From Candidatus Rokuibacteriota bacterium (GTDB lineage Bacteria > Methylomirabilota > Methylomirabilia > Rokubacteriales > CSP1-6), in assembly GCA_016179925.1 (NCBI GenBank), contig JACPCG010000017.1, positions 1 through 42,715 on the forward strand: 42,715 nucleotides of DNA, read 5' to 3'. A model generated the notes under the pieces. The model searched no databases and was not told the origin of the DNA. It saw nothing but the letters and a program-made list of their open reading frames with translations. Of this stretch, positions 16,452 to 24,498 are shown in pieces (position 1 is the first letter of the stretch; each line of letters begins with the position of its first letter). Position numbers and translations under genes: made by a program.

Positions 16452-16849
16452 GCACGCTCGTGGCGTTCGCGGCCCTGCTCGTCCTGGCGCTCGCCGGCGG
16501 CGACCCCGCCGAGGCGGGCGGCACGAAGATCATCATCCGCTTCGGCGCGCCCTTGCCTCATCACGCGCACGCGCATCCGCCGCGCGTCCTCGGCCCGAAA
16601 GGTCCGGCCCACATCGTCCCGAGGAGCCCGTTCTACGCCTCCTTCCCGTACGTCGTCCGGCCGCAGCGCTGTCTCGTCCCGGGTTACTGGGCGTACGCGT
16701 GGGTCCCGCAGAGCTCTTCCCACAACGTGTGGGTGGACGGCCAGTACTCGTCCGACGCGCTCTGGGTCGCGGGCCACTGGGAGCCGCGCGTCTACACCTC
16801 GGGCTACTACCAGCCCTACTGGGTTCCGGAGCGCTGGACCTACTGCTAA
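16448..16849 (+). CDS. small secreted Tyr/Trp-rich protein
   Basis: 133 residues with an N-terminal signal peptide (hydrophobic 4-17, likely cleavage after AEA). A His/Pro-rich segment (PHHAHAHPP) may bind metal. The C-terminal half contains repeated W/Y motifs, GYWAYAWVP, ALWVAGHWEP and GYYQPYWVPERW, as found in small envelope proteins of the YXXP/WxxG type in Gram-negative bacteria. The ATG overlaps the stop of the SGNH lipoprotein gene. Function unknown; an envelope role is likely. Confidence 0.75.
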   Translation: MSTLVAFAALLVLALAGGDPAEAGGTKIIIRFGAPLPHHAHAHPPRVLGPKGPAHIVPRSPFYASFPYVVRPQRCLVPGYWAYAWVPQSSSHNVWVDGQYSSDALWVAGHWEPRVYTSGYYQPYWVPERWTYC

Positions 16850-16881
16850 CCGCCGCTCCGCCGTCGCGACGGAGATCGTCG

Positions 16882-16890
16882 TGATACAAG
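16882..16890 (+). promoter_or_regulatory. candidate extended -10 element (TGA TACAAG)
   Basis: TGATACAAG lies 9 nt before the ATG at 16900, again giving leaderless-type spacing, at the head of the peptide transporter operon. Confidence 0.35.
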
Positions 16891-16899
16891 TGTAGGCCC

Positions 16900-17817
16900 A
16901 TGCGGGCCTACGTCCTCTCGCGCCTGGCGCAGACCGCCCTCGTCGTCTTCCTCTCGCTCACGGCGGTCTTCGCGATGGTCCGCCTCTCGGGCGACCCCGT
17001 GCTCCTCTTCATGCCGATGGACATCCAGGCGAAGGACGTGAACGAGTTCCGCGCGCGCCTGGGCTTCAACGACCCGCTCGCCGTCCAGTACGCGCGGTTC
17101 GTCGGCGGCGCCGTCCGCGGCGACTTCGGCGAGTCGCTCCGCTACCAGCGCGACGCGCTGGGCCTGGTGCTCGAGCGCCTCCCCGCGACCTTCCTCCTGG
17201 CGGGGACCGCGCTGCTCCTCACCCTGTTCGTCGCCGTCCCGCTCGGCATCGTGTCGGCGGTCCGGCGCAACACGCTGCTGGACCACGTCGGCACGGTCGC
17301 CACCGTCCTCGGCCAGGCGACCCCCGGCTTCTGGCTCGGCCTCATGCTGATCTACCTCTTCTCGGTCCAGCTCCGCTGGCTGCCCACCGGCGGCACCGGC
17401 ACCGTGGCGCACCTGATCATGCCGTCCGTCGTGCTCGCCGCGTTCTTCTCCGCTCGCATCGCGCGGCTCACGCGCTCGGCGGTGCTCGAGGTGCTGGGCG
17501 AGGAGTACATCCTCACCGCGCGCGCCAAGGGGCTCGGCGAGGGGCGCGTCATCGGCAAGCACACGCTCCGGAACTCCGCGATCCCGATCGTGACGCTCGC
17601 CGGCCTCGAGGCGGGGCAGATCCTCGGCGGCGCCGTGATCACGGAGACGATCTTCGCGTGGCCCGGGCTCGGACGGCTCACCGTCCAGGCGCTCCTCAAC
17701 CGCGACTTCCCCGTCGTGCTCGCCGCCGTCTTCTTCATCTCGGTCATGTACACGCTGGTCAACCTCGTGGTGGACCTGCTCTACGGCTGGCTCGACCCGC
17801 GCATCCGCCTGCGATGA
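16900..17817 (+). CDS. ABC transporter permease, dipeptide/oligopeptide type (DppB-like)
   Basis: 305 residues, full length for DppB/OppB/GsiC. The N-terminus (first membrane segment followed by the VRLSGDP motif) is typical. The cytoplasmic EAA loop that docks to the ATPase is visible as EEYILTARAKGLGEGRVIGKH (about 203-223). About six membrane segments. It forms the inner-membrane channel with the permease at 17957 and is supplied by the binding protein at 18830. No ATPase genes follow in this window, so energy must come from subunits encoded elsewhere. Confidence 0.93.
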   Translation: MRAYVLSRLAQTALVVFLSLTAVFAMVRLSGDPVLLFMPMDIQAKDVNEFRARLGFNDPLAVQYARFVGGAVRGDFGESLRYQRDALGLVLERLPATFLLAGTALLLTLFVAVPLGIVSAVRRNTLLDHVGTVATVLGQATPGFWLGLMLIYLFSVQLRWLPTGGTGTVAHLIMPSVVLAAFFSARIARLTRSAVLEVLGEEYILTARAKGLGEGRVIGKHTLRNSAIPIVTLAGLEAGQILGGAVITETIFAWPGLGRLTVQALLNRDFPVVLAAVFFISVMYTLVNLVVDLLYGWLDPRIRLR

Positions 17818-17960
17818 GCACCTTTCTCAGGCCACCCACGGCGGTTCCGGCCTCGCGGCCCCCCGCGCTCATGAAGAGTGTGCGAGAACGACGGCGCCAC
17901 GCCGCGCCTGTCTCAGGCCCCCCTCGGACACACGCGGCCTCGCGGCCCCCGCTACAGTGA
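17814..17960 (+). CDS. possible 48-residue bridging ORF between the two permease genes
   Basis: The ATG overlaps the stop of the upstream permease (ATGA) and the TGA overlaps the GTG of the downstream permease (GTGA), so a ribosome could pass through all three frames. The product is Pro/Arg/Ala-rich with no membrane segment. The frame spans the imperfect duplication described separately. It may exist only to keep translational coupling across the insertion. Confidence 0.3.
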   Translation: MSTFLRPPTAVPASRPPALMKSVRERRRHAAPVSGPPRTHAASRPPLQ

Positions 17961-17964
17961 AAGA
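17825..17964 (+). repeat. imperfect tandem duplication at the permease gene junction
   Basis: Two units begin with TCTCAGGCC at 17825 and 17911. Both contain the identical 15-mer GGCCTCGCGGCCCCC (17849-17863 and 17936-17950) and end in a start-like motif: ATGAAGAG (17871) in the first, GTGAAAGA (17957, the real start) in the second. The copies have diverged between these blocks. Confidence 0.6.
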
Positions 17965-18766
17965 TCTCAAGGCGTGGCTCGGGATCGGGCTCACCGCCGC
18001 GGCGATCGGCGCCGCGGTCCTGGCGCCGTGGCTCGTGCCCCACGACCCCATGCAGGCGGATTTCGTCCAGAGCCTCAGGCCGCCGGGCTCGCCCGGCCAT
18101 CTCCTCGGCACCGACCAGCTCGGGCGCGACCTCCTCGCCCGCGTCCTCTACGGCGCGCGCCTGGCGCTCTTCATCGGGGTGTGCACCGTGCTGCTCACCG
18201 CGCTCTTCGGGGGCCTCCTGGGCCTCGTCGCGGGGTTCGTCGAGCGCTGGCCCTCGGCCGTGCTCATGCGCATCGCCGACGTCCAGCTCTCCTTCCCGTT
18301 CATCCTCCTCGCGATGACGATCAACGCGATCGTCGGGCTCGGACTCCAGAACATCATCCTCAGCCTTTCGGCGGCCGGATGGGTCGTGTATGCTCGCGTC
18401 GTGCGCGGTGAGGTGCTGTCCGTGAAGCAGCGCGACTACGTCCAGGCCGCCGCGGCCCTCGGCATGAGCCGGAGCCGGCTGCTCTTCCGCCACGTGCTGC
18501 CCAACGTCGCGCCGTCCATCATCGTGGTCGCGAGCCTCCAGTTCTCGTCGTTCATCGTGGCGGAGGCGGCCATCAGCTTTCTCGGGTTCGGGATCCAACC
18601 TCCAACACCGGCCTGGGGAAGCATGCTGTCCGAAAGCCGTGATTTTCTCTACGTCGCCTGGTGGCTGGCCGCATTCCCGGGCGCGGCGCTCGCGCTCACG
18701 GCGCTCGGCGTCAACCTGCTGGGCGACTGGCTCCGCGACACCCTCGACCCCAAACTCCGCGTGTAG
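17957..18766 (+). CDS. ABC transporter permease, dipeptide/oligopeptide type (DppC-like)
   Basis: 269 residues. Features of DppC/OppC: HDPMQADFVQSLRPPGSPGHLLGTD split over residues 30-55, GRDLLARVLYGARLAL, the EAA loop DYVQAAAALGMSRSRLLFRHV (about 161-181) and the FLGFGIQPPTPAWGSML segment. About six membrane helices. GTG start inside the second duplication unit. It pairs with the DppB-like permease upstream. The binding-protein gene follows after 63 bp with its own strong ribosome site. Confidence 0.93.
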   Translation: MKDLKAWLGIGLTAAAIGAAVLAPWLVPHDPMQADFVQSLRPPGSPGHLLGTDQLGRDLLARVLYGARLALFIGVCTVLLTALFGGLLGLVAGFVERWPSAVLMRIADVQLSFPFILLAMTINAIVGLGLQNIILSLSAAGWVVYARVVRGEVLSVKQRDYVQAAAALGMSRSRLLFRHVLPNVAPSIIVVASLQFSSFIVAEAAISFLGFGIQPPTPAWGSMLSESRDFLYVAWWLAAFPGAALALTALGVNLLGDWLRDTLDPKLRV

Positions 18767-18829
18767 GGCTCGCCGCAGTGTCGCGCAACGAACGCGAGGT
18801 GGTTACCGTCGTGCCCATAGGAGGCTGTC

Positions 18830-20380
18830 ATGCGCCCTAGCCGCTCGGCCCTCGTCGGGTCCCTGCTCGCCGTCTCCCTCCTCGCCGGCCCGGTGGCCGC
18901 GCCGCCGGTCCAGGCCCAGGACCGCGCCCGCACGAAGGAGGTCGTGATCGGCCTCGGCGCCGAGCCGCGCACGATGCTGGCCGTCACGATCGTGGACTGG
19001 ACGACCAACAACATGCTCGAGCACATCTACGACCGGCTGCTCGACCGAGACCCCAAGACCTTCAAGCCGAAGCCGATGCTGGCGGAGAGCTGGCGCATCG
19101 TGAACGACACGACGTGGGAGTTCAAGCTCCGCAAAGGCGTCAAGTTCCACAACGGCGAGCCCTTCACCGCCCGGTCGGTCAAGGCCACGATCGACCACGC
19201 CCTCGATCCGGCCAGCAAGAGCCACTTCGCCGCGGCGGCCTACTGGGGCCTCGTCAAGGAGGTGCAGGTCGTCGACGACCACACGGTGCGGTTCCTCACG
19301 AAGCAGCCGTGGCCGAACCTGATCGACAGCGCATCCCTGACCAACGCGCTCATGATGCCGGCCAAGGCGCTGAAGGACCTGGGGCCGGCGAAGCTCAACG
19401 AGAAGCCGATCGGCACCGGGCCCTTCAGGTTCGTCGAGTGGAAGCGCGACGAGCGGCTGGTGCTCGAGCGCAACACGGACTACTGGCAGGGCCCGGCGGA
19501 CGTGAGCCGGGTCACCTTCCGGTTCATCCCCGAGTTCAGCTCGCGCATGGCCGCCCTGCTCTCGGGCGAGATCGACATCATGAAGGACGTGCCGCCCCAC
19601 GCCGTCGAGGCCGTCGAGCGCTCGGGCCGCGCGCGGCTCCGCGCCACGGTGTCCTCGCGCATCAACTATCTCGCGCTGGTGAACCTCAAGCCCGGCCCGA
19701 TGCAGGACGCGCGCGTGCGGCGGGCCATGAACCACGCCGTCGACGTGGAGGAGCTGATCAAGCAGGTGCTGAAGGGGCGCGCCACGCGCATGTGCGGCCC
19801 GCTGGCGCCCACCAACGTCGACTACGCGCCGGCGGAGTGCTACAAGCACGACCCGGCACGCGCCCAGGCGCTCTTCAAGGAGGCCGGGATCGACCCGACG
19901 AAGCTCTCGCTGACGCTCGACACGCCCTCGGGGCGCTACCCGCTCGACAAGGACGTGTCGCTCGCCATCGCCGCGCAGCTCCAGCGCCTCGGCATCAAGG
20001 TCAACGTCGTCGTCAACGAGTGGGGCACGCACCTCGACAAGATCAAGAACCGGAACACGGGCGACATGTTCTTCCTCGGCTGGGGGCCCGCCCTGCACGG
20101 CCAGGGCACGATCCAGCCGCTCTTCCTGCACGACCAGACCTACTCGTCCTACGGCAACAACCCGGTCCTCAACGAGCGGATCGCCCGCGCCTCCACGCTC
20201 CTCGATCCCAGGGCGCGCGCCGAGGCCTACGCGGAGCTGCAGCGGCTGGTCCGCGACGAGGCGCCGTGGGTGTTCCTCTGGCAGCAGCACGACCTCTACG
20301 GCGTCGCCGGCCACGTCGAGTGGACGCCGCGCGCCGACGAGAAGGTCTGGATGTACGAGGCGAGGGTGGCGGCGCGGTGA
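18830..20380 (+). CDS. ABC transporter substrate-binding protein, family 5 (peptide/nickel type)
   Basis: 516 residues. A signal peptide (Arg-rich start, hydrophobic 8-24, likely cleavage near VQA-Q at 29) sends it to the periplasm. SBP family 5 segments: EHIYDRLLDRDPKTFKPKPM, LAESWRIVNDTTWEFKLRKG, VKFHNGEPFTARSVKAT and GTGPFRFVEWKRDERLVLERN. Start fixed by AGGAGG at 18819-18824. It delivers ligand to the two permeases upstream. The ligand is unknown; the coupled amidohydrolase downstream suggests an amide- or peptide-like compound that is cleaved after uptake. Confidence 0.93.
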   Translation: MRPSRSALVGSLLAVSLLAGPVAAPPVQAQDRARTKEVVIGLGAEPRTMLAVTIVDWTTNNMLEHIYDRLLDRDPKTFKPKPMLAESWRIVNDTTWEFKLRKGVKFHNGEPFTARSVKATIDHALDPASKSHFAAAAYWGLVKEVQVVDDHTVRFLTKQPWPNLIDSASLTNALMMPAKALKDLGPAKLNEKPIGTGPFRFVEWKRDERLVLERNTDYWQGPADVSRVTFRFIPEFSSRMAALLSGEIDIMKDVPPHAVEAVERSGRARLRATVSSRINYLALVNLKPGPMQDARVRRAMNHAVDVEELIKQVLKGRATRMCGPLAPTNVDYAPAECYKHDPARAQALFKEAGIDPTKLSLTLDTPSGRYPLDKDVSLAIAAQLQRLGIKVNVVVNEWGTHLDKIKNRNTGDMFFLGWGPALHGQGTIQPLFLHDQTYSSYGNNPVLNERIARASTLLDPRARAEAYAELQRLVRDEAPWVFLWQQHDLYGVAGHVEWTPRADEKVWMYEARVAAR

Positions 20381-21612
20381 GCCTGACCGTCTTCACCAAC
20401 GCGTTCTTGATCGACTGCACCGGCGCGGATCCCGTGGAGGGCGCCGCGGTCGTCGTCGAGGACGACCGCGTCAAGGATGTGCTGCCCGCCGGCAGAGTCG
20501 GCCCGCTGCCGGGCCCCGTCACCACGCTCGATGTGAAGGGCGCGACGCTCATGCCCGGGCTCACCGACGCCCACGTCCACATCGTGGCCGTCGAGGGCAA
20601 CATCACCGACCAGCACCGGCTTCTCCCGCCGAGCCTGCTGGCGGCCAAGGCGCTTCGACGAGCGGAAGAATGCCTGCTCCAAGGCTTCACGACGGTGCGC
20701 GACGCCGGCGGCGCCGATTACGGCTTCCGCGAGGCGATCGACGAGGGGCTCTACCCGGGACCGCGGATGCTCGTCTCGGGCAACTACCTCTCCCAGACGG
20801 GCGGCCACGGCGACAAGCGGCGGCGCGCGGAGTGGGTCTCCCCGATCGACTGCTGCATCGGCATGATCGGCTCGATCGCCGACGGTGAGGCCGAGGTGCG
20901 CAAGGCCGCGCGCGAGCAGATCCGCCGCGACGTGGACCAGATCAAGATCATGGCCTCGGGCGGCGCCATGTCGCCCTCCGACGAGCTCGACACGACGCAG
21001 TACACCGTCGCCGAGATGCGCGCGGCCGTCGAGGAGGCCCACGCCGTCGGGAAGTACGTCCTGGCCCACGCCTATTCGGACACCGCCGTGCGCAACGCGA
21101 TCGCCGCGGGGGTGCGCTCGATCGAGCACGGCAACCTGATCCGCGAGGCGGCGGCGACGGCGATCAAGGACGCCGGCGCCTTCCTCGTCCCGACGATGAT
21201 CACCTACGAGGCGATCTACCGCGAGGGCAAGCGCTACGGCATCGGCGACCACCAGATCCAGAAGATCGACCTGGCGCGCCAGCAGTCGGTCCAGGGCCTC
21301 ACGTACGCGTACAGGGCGGGCTGTAAGATCGGCTCGGGCTCGGATCTTCTCGGCGACATGATGGTCCAGCGCGCCGTCGAGTTCGAGCTGAAGGGCCAGG
21401 TCATGAAGCCGATGGAGGTGCTGCTGTCGGCGACGACGGTGAACGCCGAGCTGTTCCGCATGGCGGACAAGATCGGCACCGTCGAGCCCGGCAAGTACGC
21501 GGACCTGATCGTCGTCGCCGGGAACCCGCTCAGGAACCTGCGCGTCTTCCAGGTCCAGGACAACCTGAAGCTGATCATGAAGGGCGGGCGCCTGTACAAG
21601 CAGGCGTTGTAG
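20377..21612 (+). CDS. metal-dependent amidohydrolase (imidazolonepropionase/prolidase-like)
   Basis: 411 residues, GTG start overlapping the stop of the binding-protein gene (GTGA). Amidohydrolase metal ligands are complete: DAHVH (His66, His68), a carboxylatable Lys in DQIKIMASGG (Lys190), AHAYSD (His231), IEHGN (His251) and GSGSD (Asp323). The C-terminal VEPGKYADLIVVAGNPL is the usual composite domain end. Relatives hydrolyse Xaa-Pro or Xaa-Arg dipeptides, imidazolonepropionate or related cyclic amides. No signal peptide, so it would act in the cytoplasm on the transported substrate. Confidence 0.92.
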   Translation: MSLTVFTNAFLIDCTGADPVEGAAVVVEDDRVKDVLPAGRVGPLPGPVTTLDVKGATLMPGLTDAHVHIVAVEGNITDQHRLLPPSLLAAKALRRAEECLLQGFTTVRDAGGADYGFREAIDEGLYPGPRMLVSGNYLSQTGGHGDKRRRAEWVSPIDCCIGMIGSIADGEAEVRKAAREQIRRDVDQIKIMASGGAMSPSDELDTTQYTVAEMRAAVEEAHAVGKYVLAHAYSDTAVRNAIAAGVRSIEHGNLIREAAATAIKDAGAFLVPTMITYEAIYREGKRYGIGDHQIQKIDLARQQSVQGLTYAYRAGCKIGSGSDLLGDMMVQRAVEFELKGQVMKPMEVLLSATTVNAELFRMADKIGTVEPGKYADLIVVAGNPLRNLRVFQVQDNLKLIMKGGRLYKQAL

Positions 21613-21676
21613 CGCAGGAACGGCGGCGGCGAGCGGGAGCCGGGACCGAGCAGCTCGCTCGCAATCACGATCCCGA

Positions 21677-21685
21677 TGGTAGACT
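21677..21685 (+). promoter_or_regulatory. extended -10 element (TGG TAGACT)
   Basis: TGGTAGACT ends 8 nt before the ATG at 21694. This places the dus start at 21694 and not at the upstream in-frame start at 21676, which would lie upstream of the element. Confidence 0.5.
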
Positions 21686-21693
21686 CACCTCTC

Positions 21694-22593
21694 ATGACAC
21701 TGGACCTGCGCCTGGCCCCCATGGCCGCCGTCACCAACGCGCCCTTCAGGCTCGTCGCGCGCGAGCGCGGCGCGGGGCTCCTGACCAGCGAGGAGATCGA
21801 CGCGCGCGCGCTCGTCGAGGGCAACGCCCGCACACGGGAGCTCGCGAGCCATCGGCCCGCGGAGCACCCCATCGCGATGCAGCTCTTGGGGGCCGATCCC
21901 GACGTGCTCGCCGAGGCGGCGCGGCGGCTCGAGGCCGAGGGCGCCGACGCGATCGACCTCAACATGGGCTGCCCCGTGGCCAAGATCGTCGCCAAGGGCC
22001 AGGGCGCCGCGCTCATGCGCGACCCCCTCGCCGCGGGCCGCGTCTTTCGCACGATGCGCAACGCGATCGCCGTCTCCCTCACGATCAAGATCCGCGGCGG
22101 CTGGGACGCGCGCACCCTGAACGCGGTCGAGATCGCGCGCATCGCCGAGCGCGAGGGCGTGAACGCGATCACCATCCATCCGCGCACGCGCTCCCAGCAG
22201 TTCAGCGGCCTGGCGCCGTGGGAGATCATCGCGGCCGTCGTGGACGCGGTCGGTGTCCCGGTGACCGGCAACGGCGACGTGCGCAGCCACGCCGACGCGC
22301 GGGCGATGGTCGCCGCCACCGGCTGCGCCGCGGTCATGGTCGGGCGCGGCGCCCTCGGCGCCCCGTGGATCTTCCGCGGCGACGACGTCTCGCGCGATGA
22401 GAAGACGCGGATCATCCGCCGCCACTGCGCGCTGATCGAGGAGCACTTCACGCCGCGGCTGGCCCTGGTCCAGCTCAAGAAGCACCTCGCCTGGTACTCC
22501 CGCGGGCTGCCTGGGGCCCCGCGCATGCGTGACGCGCTCTTCAGCGCCGAGAGTCCCGCCGCGGTCTACGACGTTTTCTGGAGGGTCTGGTGA
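21694..22593 (+). CDS. tRNA-dihydrouridine synthase
   Basis: 299 residues of the FMN-dependent Dus barrel: RLAPMAAVTNAPFRLVARE at the start, IAMQLLGADPD, DLNMGCPVAKIVAKGQGAALM with the catalytic Cys93, TIKIRGGWD, AITIHPRTRSQQFSG (His and Arg of the uridine site), PVTGNGDVRS and AVMVGRGALGAPWIF for FMN phosphate. It reduces uridines in tRNA. The subfamily (DusA, B or C) cannot be assigned safely; DusB-like is most likely. The MaoC gene begins in its stop codon. Confidence 0.93.
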   Translation: MTLDLRLAPMAAVTNAPFRLVARERGAGLLTSEEIDARALVEGNARTRELASHRPAEHPIAMQLLGADPDVLAEAARRLEAEGADAIDLNMGCPVAKIVAKGQGAALMRDPLAAGRVFRTMRNAIAVSLTIKIRGGWDARTLNAVEIARIAEREGVNAITIHPRTRSQQFSGLAPWEIIAAVVDAVGVPVTGNGDVRSHADARAMVAATGCAAVMVGRGALGAPWIFRGDDVSRDEKTRIIRRHCALIEEHFTPRLALVQLKKHLAWYSRGLPGAPRMRDALFSAESPAAVYDVFWRVW

Positions 22594-23036
22594 CGCACGG
22601 CTACTTCGAGGACTTCACGATCGGCGACCGCTTCACGAGCCCGGGGAGGACGCTCACCGACGCCCACTTCCTCTTCTTCGCGGGCCTGACGGGCGACGAC
22701 CACCCGCTCCATTACGACGACGAGTACGCGAAGAAGACGCGCTTCGGCAAGCGCCTGGCCCACGGCCTGCTGCTGACGTCGCTGACCGCCGCGGGAGCTT
22801 CGACCCTTTCGCCGCTCATCGAGGACTCCATCGTGGCGTTCGTCGAGCAGACCACACGGTTCCGCGCCCCCGCGTTCGTCGGCGATACCCTGTACCCCGA
22901 GCACGAGGTCGTCGGCCTCGAGCGCAAGCGCTCGGCGGGGCTCCTCACGCTCCGGGTGGCGTTGAAGAACCAGCGCAGCGAGACGGTGCTCGAGGGCGAG
23001 CACAAATACCTCATCGCCTACCGGCCCGCCGCGTGA
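22590..23036 (+). CDS. MaoC-like hotdog dehydratase
   Basis: 148 residues of a single hotdog domain. The hydratase-2 signature is present as TGDDHPLHYDDEYAKKTRFGKRLAHG (split over residues 29-55), with the Asp and His pair used for (R)-specific enoyl-CoA hydration. The GTG overlaps the dus stop (GTGA). Dus and MaoC are functionally unrelated, so the coupling is probably organisational only. Substrate unknown; mesaconyl/2-enoyl-CoA type compounds are typical. Confidence 0.88.
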   Translation: MTHGYFEDFTIGDRFTSPGRTLTDAHFLFFAGLTGDDHPLHYDDEYAKKTRFGKRLAHGLLLTSLTAAGASTLSPLIEDSIVAFVEQTTRFRAPAFVGDTLYPEHEVVGLERKRSAGLLTLRVALKNQRSETVLEGEHKYLIAYRPAA

Positions 23037-23153
23037 GGTTCGCGGCGCTCATGTTTATCTCTACACCGGCATGGAGGCCGTGCCGTTCGGAAAGAAGCTC
23101 TTCGCGCTTCCTGTGAGCGCCCTCTGGCGCCTGGCCACGCAGCCGCATCGCGC

Positions 23154-23816
23154 GTGATTTCGTCAGTTCGATTCCAGCGGTTCGCCGCGGTCATTTTCGA
23201 CATGGACGGCGTGCTCGTGGACTCCGAGCCGGTGCACGTGGACGCCATGCGGCAGCTCCTCACGCCGTACGGCATCCCCTACACCGACGAAGAGAACGCG
23301 GAATTCTTCGGCTTCACCGACCCGGAAGTGTTCCGCGTGCTGCGGGTCCGCTACGGGCTCGAGCCCGACGACCAGGTGCTGACCCGACGCCGTACCGCCC
23401 TGCTCGTGCGGCTCACGCGCGAGCGCACGGTGCCCATGCCCGGCGTCCCCGACGTCCCGGAGACGCTTCACGGGCTCGGCTATCGGCTCGCGGTCGCGTC
23501 CTCCTCGGCGCTCGACGTGATCCACGCGACGGTGGATGTGCTGGGGATCGCCGCGCTCTTCGAGACGCTCGTCTCCGGCCTCGAGGTGGGCCGGGGCAAG
23601 CCCGCGCCCGACATCTTCGTCGAGACCGCGCGCCGGCTCGGGCTTCCGCCAGGCGCGTGCCTCGTCATCGAGGACTCGCGGAACGGCGTGCGCGCAGCGA
23701 AGGCGGCGGGGATGGCGTGCGCGGCGATCCCTTGCCCGGCGACGCGCCACGAGAGCTTCGCCGAGGCCGACTGGCGACTGGACGCGCTCCCCGAACTCCT
23801 CCCGATCCTGCGCTGA
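23154..23816 (+). CDS. HAD-superfamily hydrolase (phosphoglycolate phosphatase/beta-phosphoglucomutase-like)
   Basis: 220 residues. HAD motif I is FDMDGVLVDSEP (Asp16, Asp18), motif II is VASSSALDV, the Lys motif III lies in GRGKPAPDIFVETARRLG and motif IV in VIEDSRNGVRAAKAAGM. The cap has the four-helix type of the phosphoglycolate phosphatase and beta-phosphoglucomutase group. It would dephosphorylate or isomerise a small sugar phosphate. GTG start at 23154; the 117-bp gap before it holds nothing recognisable. Confidence 0.9.
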   Translation: MISSVRFQRFAAVIFDMDGVLVDSEPVHVDAMRQLLTPYGIPYTDEENAEFFGFTDPEVFRVLRVRYGLEPDDQVLTRRRTALLVRLTRERTVPMPGVPDVPETLHGLGYRLAVASSSALDVIHATVDVLGIAALFETLVSGLEVGRGKPAPDIFVETARRLGLPPGACLVIEDSRNGVRAAKAAGMACAAIPCPATRHESFAEADWRLDALPELLPILR

Positions 23817-23882
23817 GCCCTCGGTGTCGCGCACCGGATACGTTGCGCCGGCCCGCCGCCCGCAGTATCGTAACCGCAACTC

Positions 23883-24476
23883 ATGAAGACGGCCGCGCCG
23901 ATGCCGCTGACCCGCCGGCTCTGGCGTCTGACCCGCGCGAGGTACGACCAGCTCGTGGAGAAAGGCGCCTTCGGCCCCGGCGACCGCGTGGAGCTGCTCG
24001 ACGGGCTGCTTGTCGCGCGAGAGCCTCACGGGAGCCGCCACGCCGTCGCCGTTGATCTCGTCCGCGCTGCGCTCGAGCGCGCGTTCGGCAGCGCCTACTA
24101 CGTACGGGAGGACAAACCCCTCGCGCTGGACGACGCCTCCGAGCCCGAGCCGGATGTCGTGGTCCTGCGAGGTCGTCCCTGCGACTACCGGGACGCGCAC
24201 CCGTCCACACCGCTGCTCGTCGTCGAGGTTTCGGACAGCTCCCTCGCCGAGGACCGCCTCTGGAAGGGCGGTCTCTACGCCCGGGCCGGCGTCGCCGACT
24301 ACTGGATCGTGAACCTTGTCGACGAGGTCCTCGAGGTCTACCGCGACCCGGCCCGCGCGCCCGCGCACCGCCACGGCTGGAAGTACGCGAGCGTGCGCCT
24401 GCTCAAGCGCGGCGCCTTCGTCCCGCCGCTCGCCGCGCCCCGCGCGCGCGTCCGCGTCGCCGACCTCCTGCCGTAG
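23883..24476 (+). CDS. Uma2-family (DUF820) PD-(D/E)XK nuclease-like protein
   Basis: 197 residues. Uma2 features: RLTRARYDQLVEKGAFGPGD, RVELLDGLLV, SEPEPDVVVLRG with the metal-binding Asp, PLLVVEVSDSS (the E of the nuclease core), then KGGLYARAGVADYWIVNL. These proteins have a restriction-endonuclease-like fold. They are abundant in cyanobacteria and soil bacteria, often mobile, and their role is unclear. A possible -10-like TATCGT lies 11 nt before the ATG. It faces the convergent PLP-enzyme gene, 22 bp away. Confidence 0.88.
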   Translation: MKTAAPMPLTRRLWRLTRARYDQLVEKGAFGPGDRVELLDGLLVAREPHGSRHAVAVDLVRAALERAFGSAYYVREDKPLALDDASEPEPDVVVLRGRPCDYRDAHPSTPLLVVEVSDSSLAEDRLWKGGLYARAGVADYWIVNLVDEVLEVYRDPARAPAHRHGWKYASVRLLKRGAFVPPLAAPRARVRVADLLP

Positions 24477-24498
24477 ACGGCCCGCCAGACCTTCCCGA

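Noticed and set aside
16889-16900. AGTGTAGGCCCA also found at 32875-32886
   Set aside because: The identical 12-mer occurs in two promoter regions but in different relation to the genes. Two copies without further similarity are more likely chance than a regulatory site.
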